A stretch of 17,913 nucleotides of DNA from an uncultured Subdoligranulum sp. (GCF_937890665.1 NZ_CALADU010000166.1:1-17913), one strand, 5' to 3'; numbered from the stretch's first letter, positions 1 through 7,993 are shown. Program-made: numbers and translations. The notes: generated by a model not told the origin, from the sequence alone.

Positions 1-785
1 ATCGTGTCACCGGGAGTATTGTCTACCGGCGGGAAGCGGCTCTCCAGAGAACGGCCGACCATCGCGGCGATCAGTTCATTCATGTCGGTGTCCTTGGTGT
101 CTTTGGTCATAACCAAATTACCATCACGAAGCACCGAAACTTCATCGCAGATCTCAAAGATTTCGTCCATCTTATGAGAAATGTAGATCAGCGAAATGCC
201 CTGCGATTTCAGCATCCGCATCATTTCAAACAATTTATCGACTTCCTGCACAGTTAGAGAGGAAGTGGGCTCGTCCAAAACAATAACCTGTGCATTGTAG
301 GAGATTGCTTTGGCAATTTCACACATTTGCCGCTGCGAAACCGACATGTTGCGCATCGGTTGCGTTAGGTTGACGGTCATTCCCAGTTTACGGAACAGCT
401 CCGCCGCCTTGCGTTTCATTTGTCCTTCGTCAACAACGCCCATGGAGTTGACCGGATAGCGTCCGAGGAACAGGTTGTCGATAACACTGCGCTCGAGGCA
501 CTGGTTCAACTCCTGATGGACCATCGCGATACCATTTTCCAGAGCATCTTTCGGACCGGAAAAGCTGATTTCCTTTCCGTTCAGGAAGATCTTTCCTTCG
601 TCTTTTTGATAGGTACCAAACAGGCATTTCATCATGGTGGACTTGCCGGCGCCGTTTTCGCCCATCAGTCCCATGACAGTACCGCGCTTTACGTCCAGAT
701 TAATGTGATCAAGCACTCGGTTGCGGCCGAATGACTTGCACATACCGCGAATTGACAAGACGATATCATCTTTCGCTTCTGTCAT
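1..785 (-). CDS. mglA: Galactose/methyl-galactoside ABC transporter ATP-binding protein MglA (partial, C-terminus outside window)
   Basis: This is the cytoplasmic ATPase of a sugar ABC importer, energising uptake of galactose or glucose delivered by the binding protein encoded just upstream. The 261 residues visible cover the first of two expected ABC domains (the family is about 500 aa), and the gene runs off the window at position 1. Walker A is GENGAGKST at residues 42-50, the Q-loop is Gln91, the signature is MSVSQRQ at 147-153 (a degenerate LSGGQ, typical of the first MglA domain), Walker B is VIVLDEPTSSLT at 167-178, and the H-loop is His204. The stretch from YISHKMDEIF to MVGRSLESRFP closely resembles E. 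coli MglA as I remember it. The ATG at 783-785 has GGGAG about 8 nt upstream. A permease gene (mglC) is expected beyond the window. RbsA-type ATPases are close relatives, but the partner gene favours MglA. Confidence 0.93.
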   Translation of the reverse strand, partial: MTEAKDDIVLSIRGMCKSFGRNRVLDHINLDVKRGTVMGLMGENGAGKSTMMKCLFGTYQKDEGKIFLNGKEISFSGPKDALENGIAMVHQELNQCLERSVIDNLFLGRYPVNSMGVVDEGQMKRKAAELFRKLGMTVNLTQPMRNMSVSQRQMCEIAKAISYNAQVIVLDEPTSSLTVQEVDKLFEMMRMLKSQGISLIYISHKMDEIFEICDEVSVLRDGNLVMTKDTKDTDMNELIAAMVGRSLESRFPPVDNTPGDT

Positions 786-845
786 TCTCGTTACTCCCGT
801 TTCTGCAAATTGACAGGGAAGACCCCGTCTGTGTTTCATAAAAAA

Positions 846-903
846 GCGCTATTAGGGAGAGCTCCTTCTCCCAAATGGAGAAATACCTTCTCCCTAATAG
901 CGT
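846..903 (-). terminator. Large stem-loop with U-run between mglB and mglA (partial terminator or mRNA stabiliser)
   Basis: A perfect 14-bp inverted repeat (847-860 against 889-902, arm CGCTATTAGGGAGA) encloses a 28-nt loop that itself folds into a smaller TTCTCC/GGAGAA hairpin. Read on the minus strand, the outer stem is followed at once by six U residues (840-845), the form of an intrinsic terminator. It lies downstream of mglB and upstream of mglA, where leaky termination or 3'-end protection would give more binding protein than ATPase, as is common in binding-protein-dependent transporters. The structure is visible in the sequence; the expression effect is inferred. Confidence 0.8.
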
Positions 904-946
904 TGTGATTACTCGTGCTTAGGTTTCAAAGTGGTTCTGATGACCA

Positions 947-2257
947 TTACTGGTTCAGCAGAGAAGTGTAGGAAGCCGCGTTGTCGGTCTTAACCATGTT
1001 GATGGCGAAGGCGTCGTACGCGCTGGGGTTGCCCAGACGGTTGGTGATGTTAGCCTCGGTCTGGCCGTCGCCGCCGATGTAGTCAACCTTCAGGTTGAGC
1101 AGATCGTCGTACTTCTCCAGCAGGGGCTGATAAGTAGCGCTCAGGAAGTTGTCGGCTGCATTGTAGATGTCGAGCCAAACGGTCTTCTCGGGGCTGGTGG
1201 AAGCATCCAGCTGGTTAGCAACCGGAGCGTAAGGAACGGTGGAGTCCAGATAGTCCTCGTAGTTCTCAGCGGTGACAGCCACGTTCAAAGCGTAGTAAGA
1301 ACGAGAAGCCTCATCGTAGTAGTAAACATCCTCGCTCAGGACGTTGCCAGCAGCGTCAGCGGTAGCGATGCCAGTGTTGATGTCAACGCCGTCGAGAGCG
1401 TTACGGAGCAGACGCAGAGTCAGATAAGCCTGAACGTCAGCGTGCTGGCTGATGGTTCCGCCGTAACCGTCGGCGATAGCGGCAACAGCGTCAGCGTTGG
1501 CGTCGTAGCCGAAGGTGGGAACGCCAGCTTCCTGAGACCAGGAGTTGAACATGGCCATGCCCATGCCGTCGTTGTTGGAAACAACGATATCAATGCTATC
1601 GCCCAGAGAAGAGGCCCAAGCGCTGATCGCGTTGCTGGCCGTGCCGGCATCCCAAGTAGCACCGGCGGAGTTCTTCATTTCCTGAGAAGCCAACTCACGG
1701 ACCGTGAAGGTCTTGCCATCGACTTCGATGGTGCCATCCTGAACCTGCGTGGCAGAACCGTCTGCATTGGTGCCAACGGGATCGCTGACGATGCCGTTCT
1801 CACCCTCAACGGCGGTGCCCAGCGCGGAACGGACACCGCGAGTACGAGCGATGGAGTCGTTGTGGCCGATATCACCGATGGCCAGAACGTAACCGATGAC
1901 GCCGTCGCCGTTCTTGTCGATCGTATCGGCGTGCGCCTTGATGTAATCCAGAACCATCTGGCCCTGCAGCTCAGCACCCTGATTGGCGTCGAAACCAACG
2001 TAGTAGGTATTGCTGTTGAAGCTCAGAGCTTCCATATCCAACTCACCGGTGGTGCTGTTGGAAGGCTGACGGTTGAACCAAATGAGGGGCTTATCTTTGT
2101 TGGCAACGGTGCCGCCTTCGGTAGAGGCAGAAGAGGCGGCTTCCGAGGTGCCGGCAGCAGCGCTGTCAGAAGACGCGGTGGAGCTGGTGGAACCGCCGCA
2201 AGCAGCCAGACTCAAGGCCATTGCTGCGGCCATGCTCAATGCAAGTGCTTTTCTCAT
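947..2257 (-). CDS. mglB: Galactose/glucose-binding lipoprotein MglB with circularly permuted domain order
   Basis: This is the extracytoplasmic substrate-binding lipoprotein of the Mgl ABC importer. I start it at the ATG at 2255-2257 (AAAGGAG about 8 nt upstream), giving 436 aa; a 19-residue upstream extension has no signal-peptide character. Residues 1-19 are a signal peptide ending in the lipobox LAAC (Cys20), followed by a Ser/Ala linker to about 52. Residues 57-347 match the part of E. coli MglB that begins in mid-protein: FNRQP (N62), a Ca-loop-like DKNGDG (114-119), GHNDSIAR (H132, D134, R138), TWD (W202), SNND (227-230) and GYD (D252). Residues 358-436 (LDIYNAADNF, then AFAINMVKTD) match the E. 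coli N-terminus (VTIYKYDDNF, then ALAINLVDP). The segment order is therefore swapped. Insertions near 158-190 and 300-325 are extra compared with E. coli. Sugar-binding residues look conserved, so it should be functional. Confidence 0.9.
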   Translation of the reverse strand: MRKALALSMAAAMALSLAACGGSTSSTASSDSAAAGTSEAASSASTEGGTVANKDKPLIWFNRQPSNSTTGELDMEALSFNSNTYYVGFDANQGAELQGQMVLDYIKAHADTIDKNGDGVIGYVLAIGDIGHNDSIARTRGVRSALGTAVEGENGIVSDPVGTNADGSATQVQDGTIEVDGKTFTVRELASQEMKNSAGATWDAGTASNAISAWASSLGDSIDIVVSNNDGMGMAMFNSWSQEAGVPTFGYDANADAVAAIADGYGGTISQHADVQAYLTLRLLRNALDGVDINTGIATADAAGNVLSEDVYYYDEASRSYYALNVAVTAENYEDYLDSTVPYAPVANQLDASTSPEKTVWLDIYNAADNFLSATYQPLLEKYDDLLNLKVDYIGGDGQTEANITNRLGNPSAYDAFAINMVKTDNAASYTSLLNQ

Positions 2258-2421
2258 AGTTTTTCTCCTTTTGTTGTTCGATTGGTGAGCCCTTCTTCGT
2301 GGCCCACCTGACACTATCTATGTTAAAAGAAAATCAAGACAAAAACAAGGGGAAATTTCACTGAAAGAAGTGTGAAAAAATTATTCAAGAAAAACAATGT
2401 GCAAAAAAACTTGCAGGAAAA

Positions 2422-2451
2422 ATTATGTAAAATGCACAAAATTGTTATCAA
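2422..2451 (-). promoter_or_regulatory. Candidate SigA promoter of the mgl operon
   Basis: On the minus strand, TTGATA (2451-2446) and CATAAT (2427-2422) are separated by 18 bp and would give a leader of roughly 160 nt before mglB. A second -10-like TATAAT lies at 2475-2470 but has no convincing -35. This is a pattern match in AT-rich sequence, so it is tentative. I could not identify a repressor operator or catabolite-response element with confidence. Confidence 0.35.
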
Positions 2452-2499
2452 ATAAGTACAATCCTTTACATTATACAAGCGAAAGAAAGAAGAATGATG

Positions 2500-2797
2500 A
2501 AAGAAAACTTCACATCGCTGCATAGGGCGTGCTTGATGACTGACTGGATGACAATGCGGAAATCGCGTGGCATCTTCGGAAGGCGGATGCCTGTGATGAT
2601 CGTCCTGCGCTGTACGGATACATGAAAAAATCTTGCGGCTAAAGTTCATGCTTGTACGAGGGCAGTAAGACTTCGTTGGCTTAGAAACATCACATGGAAA
2701 CCACCGCGGATCAGAGGGAGCAACGACGGGAGGGGCTCGAGCTGAAAATCTTTGAGAGTCGCGGCCTTAAAAGGGTGGCGTATTTGCGAAACATAGT
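2500..2797. other. Intergenic stretch with no recognised gene
   Basis: About 300 nt without a supported coding region. Open frames here lack ribosome binding sites and have low-complexity or Cys/Phe/His-rich translations. A 6-bp GGCATC/GATGCC hairpin lies at about 2570-2592, and AAAAGGGTGGCG at about 2769-2780 superficially recalls a T-box core, but I could not find the rest of a T-box. It could be a degraded gene or an unannotated structured RNA; I cannot decide. Confidence 0.4.
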
Positions 2798-2825
2798 ATT
2801 TCGCTAAATGTAAATTTAGCGAAAT
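2798..2825. repeat. Perfect 12-bp palindrome with 4-nt spacer
   Basis: The arms ATTTCGCTAAAT (2798-2809) and ATTTAGCGAAAT (2814-2825) are exact reverse complements around GTAA. A related half-site, ATTTGCGAAA, lies just upstream at about 2782-2791. No U-run follows on either strand, so this looks more like a binding site for a dimeric regulator than a terminator. It lies about 180 bp upstream of the recombinase promoter and about 540 bp upstream of mglB. The protein that would bind it is unknown. Confidence 0.75.
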
Positions 2826-2838
2826 AGAGGGGAACGAA

Positions 2839-2892
2839 ATGCAGCAGTGGAAAAGAGTTTGCCGACTGTTGAAAACCGATCAAGGAGGTTGA
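2839..2892 (+). CDS. Possible 17-residue leader peptide ORF
   Basis: A short frame starts at ATG 2839 with GAGGGG about 6 nt upstream and ends at TGA 2890-2892; it encodes 17 residues beginning MQQWKRVC and ending DQGG. It begins 13 nt after the palindrome. An AGGAGG (2884-2888 region) overlaps its final codons, but no longer gene follows that site directly. I do not recognise the peptide. It may be chance, or a remnant of a leader of a lost gene. Confidence 0.2.
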   Translation: MQQWKRVCRLLKTDQGG

Positions 2893-2984
2893 AAAGCAAA
2901 TCTGCATAAATACCCGCCTGCATACATTTTCTATACGGATCGTAAAGCGCATATAGCTTTCAATTCTTTATAAACGCGTGAAAA

Positions 2985-3013
2985 TTGACGCTGCATAGAC
3001 AATGTGGTACAAT
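2985..3013 (+). promoter_or_regulatory. SigA promoter of the tyrosine recombinase gene
   Basis: TTGACG (2985-2990) and TACAAT (3008-3013) are separated by exactly 17 bp, close to consensus. The expected start near 3020 gives a leader of about 60 nt. That leader contains a small CGGC/GCCG hairpin at about 3032-3043. Confidence 0.8.
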
Positions 3014-3078
3014 AAATGGCAGCAAAAAAGCCCGGCAGGCGCCGAGCTCTTCTCAAACGAACGAGGTAAAAACGAACT

Positions 3079-4146
3079 GTGAGCAGCTATATTGATGTAG
3101 TCAATCCAGAACGGCATGCTCCGTATCTGGACATCCCTGATGATGTAATCGAATATCTGCATTATCTGGACTTTGTTAAACTGCGATCTCCACGAACGGT
3201 AAACGGATATTATTTGGATTTGCGAGGTTTCTTTCGCTATATGATGGCACAATGGAACCGCGTCAAGCCAGACACACCGTTGGATAAAATCGATCTTACA
3301 CAAATTACCGCTAAAGATATTGCGAGCATCACCAAGCGGGATATTTTTTCTTATTTGGATTATGTGCGCAGTGCCAATAATGGATCCAAAGCACGTGCTC
3401 GAAAGTTGAGCGCATTGAAAGGCTTTTTCCATTATATGGTGACGCAAGTCAATAAGCTCCCAAGTGATCCTACCGAGAATGTAAATTTGGGCAGTCCTAA
3501 AAAAACACTGCCCAAATATCTGACTCAACAAGAAAGCTTGGATTTGTTAAAAAATATACAAAGCGAATTTTACGAACGTGATTTCTGCATGATCACCTTG
3601 TTCTTAAACTGTGGCATGCGCCTTGCAGAACTCATAGGCATCAATTTAAGTGATTTTCGCGACGACACAATTCGCATTACCGGCAAAGGCGGCAAGGAGC
3701 GAATTGTTTATTTAAATGAATCCTGCAAACAGGCACTTTCTCATTATATACAAGCTCGCAGAGCCCTTCCCCACTTGGTGGATACCGATGCGCTGTTTGT
3801 TTCAAAGCGGACAGGAAAGCGATTGACGGCGCGCCGCGTTGAACAAATCGTCGAAAGCTGTTTGAAGAACGCAGGACTGAGCGGAAAAGGGTTTTCTCCG
3901 CATAAACTGCGCCATACCGCCGCAACCCTTATGTATCAGGGCGGCGTAGATATGCTCGCCCTAAAAGAAATTTTGGGCCATGAAAATGTGTCCACAACAC
4001 AGATTTACACCCATATCAATCAGCAACAGCTTCGCGAAGCGGTGCAAGCCTCTCCCCTTGCAGACCAAAAGTATATTGCACCCAAACCCTCACAAAAAGA
4101 GCGGGTTCAACAAGAAGCGCAATCCACTGAAAATGATGCCGAGTAA
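3079..4146 (+). CDS. XerC/XerD-like tyrosine recombinase
   Basis: This is a site-specific tyrosine recombinase, probably the chromosome-dimer resolution enzyme acting at dif. The 355-aa protein has an N-terminal SAM-like core-binding domain (about 21-125) and a C-terminal catalytic domain (about 145-320). The catalytic set is complete: Arg181 (GMRLAELIG), Lys206 in the GKGGKER beta-hairpin, His276-x-x-Arg279 (HKLRH), His301 (LGHENVSTTQIYTH) and nucleophile Tyr310. It is longer than typical XerC/D (about 300 aa) because of an N-terminal extension and a Gln/Glu-rich tail after 325. The start is GTG; an in-frame TAA at 3067-3069 rules out anything further upstream, and GAGG lies about 12 nt before it. 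No phage genes surround it, which favours a housekeeping role over an integrase. The last 57 nt overlap the convergent membrane-protein gene. XerC, XerD or single-XerA status cannot be settled from sequence alone. Confidence 0.88.
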   Translation: MSSYIDVVNPERHAPYLDIPDDVIEYLHYLDFVKLRSPRTVNGYYLDLRGFFRYMMAQWNRVKPDTPLDKIDLTQITAKDIASITKRDIFSYLDYVRSANNGSKARARKLSALKGFFHYMVTQVNKLPSDPTENVNLGSPKKTLPKYLTQQESLDLLKNIQSEFYERDFCMITLFLNCGMRLAELIGINLSDFRDDTIRITGKGGKERIVYLNESCKQALSHYIQARRALPHLVDTDALFVSKRTGKRLTARRVEQIVESCLKNAGLSGKGFSPHKLRHTAATLMYQGGVDMLALKEILGHENVSTTQIYTHINQQQLREAVQASPLADQKYIAPKPSQKERVQQEAQSTENDAE

Positions 4147-4752
4147 ACCGGAAACAAAGAGTGCGACGCCGCTTCTCACCAAAAGGCGCCTATTAGCGGT
4201 ATGCAGTTGCCCGCGGGGAGCGCCGCCCAAAAAGACGCTTTGGAAAAGCCCATGGCTCAAACAGAGTGCATACGCCGCCAGCCAAAGATGAACTGCCGTA
4301 AAAACAAGGTCTGGCAGACAGGTACAAAGCCAATATGCAACCAAGTCGGAGATTCCGCCGGCAAAGAAGACATTGGCTGCACAAAAGCCGAGAAAAAAGC
4401 CCTTCCCCAAAAAGTATAACAGCAGAAAGCCCAGCCCCAAAGCAGAGAATCCGCACAAAAGGACAAATACAATCTGTAAGAACGGGCCAGCAATCGAGCG
4501 CAAAAAAGATACAAACCATGGCGTGGTAAGTGCCACGTCTGCATAATACTTGGCGAGCTGTTGTCCCAGTGCGGTCTGCCCGTCATGGCCCAACCATATT
4601 CCAGGCAAATAGCCTGCGATCAGCATACTAGCGCAAAGCGGTACGACATAGGCGGATGATGGATATCGCCGGGATAGGGTTTTAGGGGTGTGCGGTGTGG
4701 TGCGACTCCGCAGCGGAAAACGCGGCCGTGACGCAGAAGTGCCGGCCCGCAT
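4090..4752 (-). CDS. Polytopic membrane protein, possibly SpoIIM family
   Basis: This 220-aa integral membrane protein has a basic, Pro/Ser-rich N-terminal tail (1-32) and about five hydrophobic segments near 33-54, 91-113, 115-133, 146-170 and 192-217. The pattern of a first segment followed by an extracytoplasmic stretch, a segment ending FLGKGFFLGF, and a later DLVFTAVHLWLAAYAL segment resembles stage II sporulation protein M, which helps drive forespore engulfment. Length is right (SpoIIM is about 214 aa), and spoIIM lies near an xer gene in Bacillus, as I recall. Sequence identity to SpoIIM is not obvious by eye, so the family call is tentative. Its ATG shares one base with the stop of the preceding gene (TGATG), indicating translational coupling. 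Its 3' end overlaps the convergent recombinase gene by 57 nt. Confidence 0.6.
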   Translation of the reverse strand: MRAGTSASRPRFPLRSRTTPHTPKTLSRRYPSSAYVVPLCASMLIAGYLPGIWLGHDGQTALGQQLAKYYADVALTTPWFVSFLRSIAGPFLQIVFVLLCGFSALGLGFLLLYFLGKGFFLGFCAANVFFAGGISDLVAYWLCTCLPDLVFTAVHLWLAAYALCLSHGLFQSVFLGGAPRGQLHTANRRLLVRSGVALFVSGLLGIIFSGLRFLLNPLFL

Positions 4753-5204
4753 CAGCGCACCGTCCGCAAAGCCGCCAAAGCGCCGCCCATCACTCCTCCT
4801 AAAAGCAGTGCAATTGGCAGCATCAGATTGGTGCCGTCAAAGGCAGCCTCGCCACTGGTTAGAAAGGCAGCCATAAGCTGGCAAATCGCGTAGAATCCTC
4901 CGCAAAGAAGCCCGCACAGCAACATTTGGCGTCCAATTCGTTTGGCCAGCAATACACCGGACAGCGCCGCACCGCAAGCCGCAGCACCACAAGCCAAGGG
5001 TCGCACAAATCCAAGCGATAAGGGCGTGTGGGACAGCAAAAACGCTAACAGCGCCAACAATACAGCAGTTAGACAAATACCGGCAAAAAGCGAAAGAAGG
5101 CAGCTTCGCAGAAGGATAGAGGTTGCATCTTTCGTTCGGTTTTTTAGCGGTTTGCAAACAGTCGCCCGTCGGACGGAATGAATGGTCTTTCCTTTATTAG
5201 ACAT
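4752..5204 (-). CDS. TIGR04086-type (YrzE-like) four-segment membrane protein
   Basis: This small 150-aa membrane protein is of unknown function. A basic N-terminal tail (1-28) is followed by four hydrophobic segments near 29-57, 66-87, 93-115 and 126-147, with Gly/Ala-rich helices (LACGAAACGAALSG, LLLGGVMGGALAAL). Size, topology and position immediately after yajC fit the TIGR04086/YrzE family, which in Clostridia commonly neighbours yajC. The annotated ATG (5202-5204) sits directly after a strong hairpin whose 3' strand holds the only Shine-Dalgarno-like G-run (GGGGG), so initiation may be restrained by the structure. No better ATG or GTG lies nearby in frame. It is probably co-transcribed with yajC and the SpoIIM-like gene. 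Confidence 0.75.
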   Translation of the reverse strand: MSNKGKTIHSVRRATVCKPLKNRTKDATSILLRSCLLSLFAGICLTAVLLALLAFLLSHTPLSLGFVRPLACGAAACGAALSGVLLAKRIGRQMLLCGLLCGGFYAICQLMAAFLTSGEAAFDGTNLMLPIALLLGGVMGGALAALRTVR

Positions 5205-5207
5205 AAC

Positions 5208-5249
5208 AAACGCCCCCTTGCACAGTAAAAACTATGCAAGGGGGCGTTT
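5208..5249 (-). terminator. Strong GC-rich hairpin between yajC and the TIGR04086 gene
   Basis: A perfect 15-bp inverted repeat, AAACGCCCCCTTGCA (5208-5222) with TGCAAGGGGGCGTTT (5235-5249), encloses a 12-nt loop. On the minus strand only GUUUGUUAUG follows, a weak U-tract, so termination may be partial. The 3' strand also holds the G-run that would act as ribosome binding site for the next gene, whose ATG begins 3 nt after the stem. Confidence 0.75.
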
Positions 5250-5263
5250 AAATATGTTTGTGA

Positions 5264-5608
5264 TTACTTTTTAGCAGAAGCGTTCTTGGTATCGCCGCCT
5301 ACATCCAGCTTCTCTACATTGGAAATGGCGGAGCGACGGAAACGAATTTTGGTGCGATCACTGCCGGTCTCAACAACCAAGGTGTCATCCTTGTCGCTAA
5401 TCGCAAAAACAATGCCCACAATCCCGCCGATCGTGGTGACCTTGTCACCGATTTCGATGGAATTACGCATGGCAGCGTCCTTCTTGTCCTGACGTTTCTG
5501 GGGAATATAAATGATCAGGACCATAAAGACGATAATCAGCACCATCGGCAGCAAATTGATAATCATGTCGCTAGTGCTGGCACTTTGTTGGCTCAAGAAC
5601 TGGATCAT
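5264..5608 (-). CDS. yajC: Preprotein translocase accessory subunit YajC
   Basis: YajC is the small membrane partner of SecDF that associates with the SecYEG translocon. The 114-aa protein has one membrane helix at about 16-34 (MIINLLPMVLIIVFMVLIIY), followed by the family hallmark IPQKRQDKK and a soluble domain containing IEIGDKVTTIGGIVGIV and the VVETGSDRTKIRFRRSAISNV strands. I start at ATG 5606-5608 because AAGGAG lies about 10 nt upstream and the membrane helix is then near the N-terminus as usual; a 19-residue extension in the same frame is basic and unlikely to be translated. A good promoter lies just upstream, so yajC begins its own operon, separate from tgt. The usual secD/secF neighbours are not seen here. 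Confidence 0.95.
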   Translation of the reverse strand: MIQFLSQQSASTSDMIINLLPMVLIIVFMVLIIYIPQKRQDKKDAAMRNSIEIGDKVTTIGGIVGIVFAISDKDDTLVVETGSDRTKIRFRRSAISNVEKLDVGGDTKNASAKK

Positions 5609-5644
5609 AACAGGTTTTCTCCTTAGTTTAAACAATTTTTTTCT

Positions 5645-5673
5645 ATTATATCGAATTGTCGGCAAGAACGCAA
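5645..5673 (-). promoter_or_regulatory. SigA promoter of yajC
   Basis: On the minus strand TTGCGT (5673-5668) and a perfect TATAAT (5650-5645) are 17 bp apart. Transcription would start near 5638, giving a leader of about 30 nt. No terminator is visible between the tgt stop (5699) and this promoter, so tgt transcripts may read through into yajC. Confidence 0.8.
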
Positions 5674-5698
5674 GAGCTTTTCCGGCAATTTCTGATTC

Positions 5699-6910
<1,212 letters not shown>

Positions 6911-6945
6911 TTATAGAGGAAGCTGAAAAATAAGTCAACAGTTAT

Positions 6946-7974
6946 TTACAGAATCAGCATGGCGTCACCAAAGCTGAAGAAGCGGTATTTTTCCTGTACG
7001 GCTACTTTGTAGGCTGCCATCGTCTTATCGTAACCGTAAAATGCAGAAATCAGCATAATGAGGGTGCTTTCCGGCAGATGGAAGTTGGTGATCATTCCAT
7101 CAATGGCATGCAAATCAATGCCGGGATAGATGAAAATATCTGTGTTACCGCTGCAAGGCACGATTTTGCCGTATTTCGCCCAGACTGCCTCCAGTGTGCG
7201 GCAACTGGTGGTACCCACGGCGATAACACGGTGGCCGGCTGCGCGGGTAGCCTGAATCGCGTTGGCAGTCTCCTCACTGACCGAGTACCACTCGCTGTGC
7301 ATCTGGTGGTCTTCAATTTCTTCTTCGTTGACCGGCCGGAAGGTACCCAAACCAACGTGCAGGGTGACTTCAGCAATGTTAACGCCGTTCGCCCGCAGAG
7401 TGTCCATCAGTTCCGGTGTAAAATGCAGGCCCGCAGTGGGAGCCGCCGCACTTCCAAGCTCTTTCGCATATACCGTCTGATACTGGCTTTGATCCTCCAA
7501 CTGTTTGGTGATGTAAGGGGGAAGCGGCATTTTGCCGAACTCGTCCAGCTTTTCGTACAGGGTTTCGGTGTCATACTGGAACGTCACAAACTTGTTGCCA
7601 TCCGGCATTGTTTCATCCACAACCGCCGTTAAAGAACCGTCGCCAAATTCCAGATGCGTCCCCGCCTGCATGCGCTTGCCGGGACGAGCCAGACATTCCC
7701 ATGTGTCCCCTTTGACCTGTCGCAGCAGCAGCAGTTCGCACACTGCGCCGGTAGGGACCTTGGTTCCCAAGAGACGAGCCGGCAGAACCTTGGAATTGTT
7801 GACGACCAGCAGGTCCCCTTTTTCCAGATAACGGGGCAAATCGTGGAAGATCGCATGCTCGATGGCGTCGTTTTGACGATTCAAAACCATCAGACGTGCA
7901 GCGTCGCGCGGATCCGCAGGCTCCTGTGCGATCAGTTCCTTGGGTAAGTCGTACCAAAAATCTTTTTTCAGCAT
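6946..7974 (-). CDS. queA: S-adenosylmethionine:tRNA ribosyltransferase-isomerase
   Basis: QueA transfers and isomerises the ribosyl moiety of S-adenosylmethionine onto preQ1-modified tRNA, giving epoxyqueuosine, the step after Tgt. The 342-aa protein begins MLKKDFWYDLPKELIAQEP and shows the family blocks DPRDAARLMVL (21-31), LLVVNNSKVLPARL (55-68), GSAAAPTAGLHFT (174-186), EVTLHVGLGTFRPV (202-215), GTTSCRTLE (254-262) and ITNFHLPESTLIML (295-308). I start at ATG 7972-7974 with AAGGAAG about 7 nt upstream; a further 20 residues in frame are hydrophobic and basic with no family match. The gene is divergent from the lysine operon, and its 5' region overlaps that operon's promoter. Confidence 0.97.
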   Translation of the reverse strand: MLKKDFWYDLPKELIAQEPADPRDAARLMVLNRQNDAIEHAIFHDLPRYLEKGDLLVVNNSKVLPARLLGTKVPTGAVCELLLLRQVKGDTWECLARPGKRMQAGTHLEFGDGSLTAVVDETMPDGNKFVTFQYDTETLYEKLDEFGKMPLPPYITKQLEDQSQYQTVYAKELGSAAAPTAGLHFTPELMDTLRANGVNIAEVTLHVGLGTFRPVNEEEIEDHQMHSEWYSVSEETANAIQATRAAGHRVIAVGTTSCRTLEAVWAKYGKIVPCSGNTDIFIYPGIDLHAIDGMITNFHLPESTLIMLISAFYGYDKTMAAYKVAVQEKYRFFSFGDAMLIL

Positions 7975-7993
7975 GGTTTTCTTCCTTTTTACG

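Noticed and set aside
1442..2311. 289-codon open frame on the plus strand opposite mglB
   Set aside because: It is the antisense shadow of mglB, which has a lipoprotein signal, ribosome binding site and clear family motifs on the other strand.
2323..2649. 108-codon open frame on the minus strand upstream of mglB
   Set aside because: The translation is Phe/Cys/His-rich with no recognisable domain, its end lies in AT-rich promoter sequence of mglB, and there is no good ribosome binding site.
2690..2800. T-box riboswitch suggested by AAAAGGGTGGCG near 2769-2780 and nearby CCACCGCGG
   Set aside because: The full T-box core (GGGTGGNACCGCG) is not matched, no stem I with specifier or AGTA/GNUG motifs is visible, and no terminator or amino-acid gene follows.
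2968..3531. 187-codon open frame on the minus strand across the start of the recombinase gene
   Set aside because: It overlaps the recombinase N-terminal domain and its strong promoter on the opposite strand and shows no family features.
3079..4146. Recombinase as an integrase marking a prophage or integrative element
   Set aside because: No phage, excisionase, relaxase or attachment-site repeats are seen around it; the neighbours are housekeeping genes, and the tRNA-Cys at the window end is about 14 kb away.
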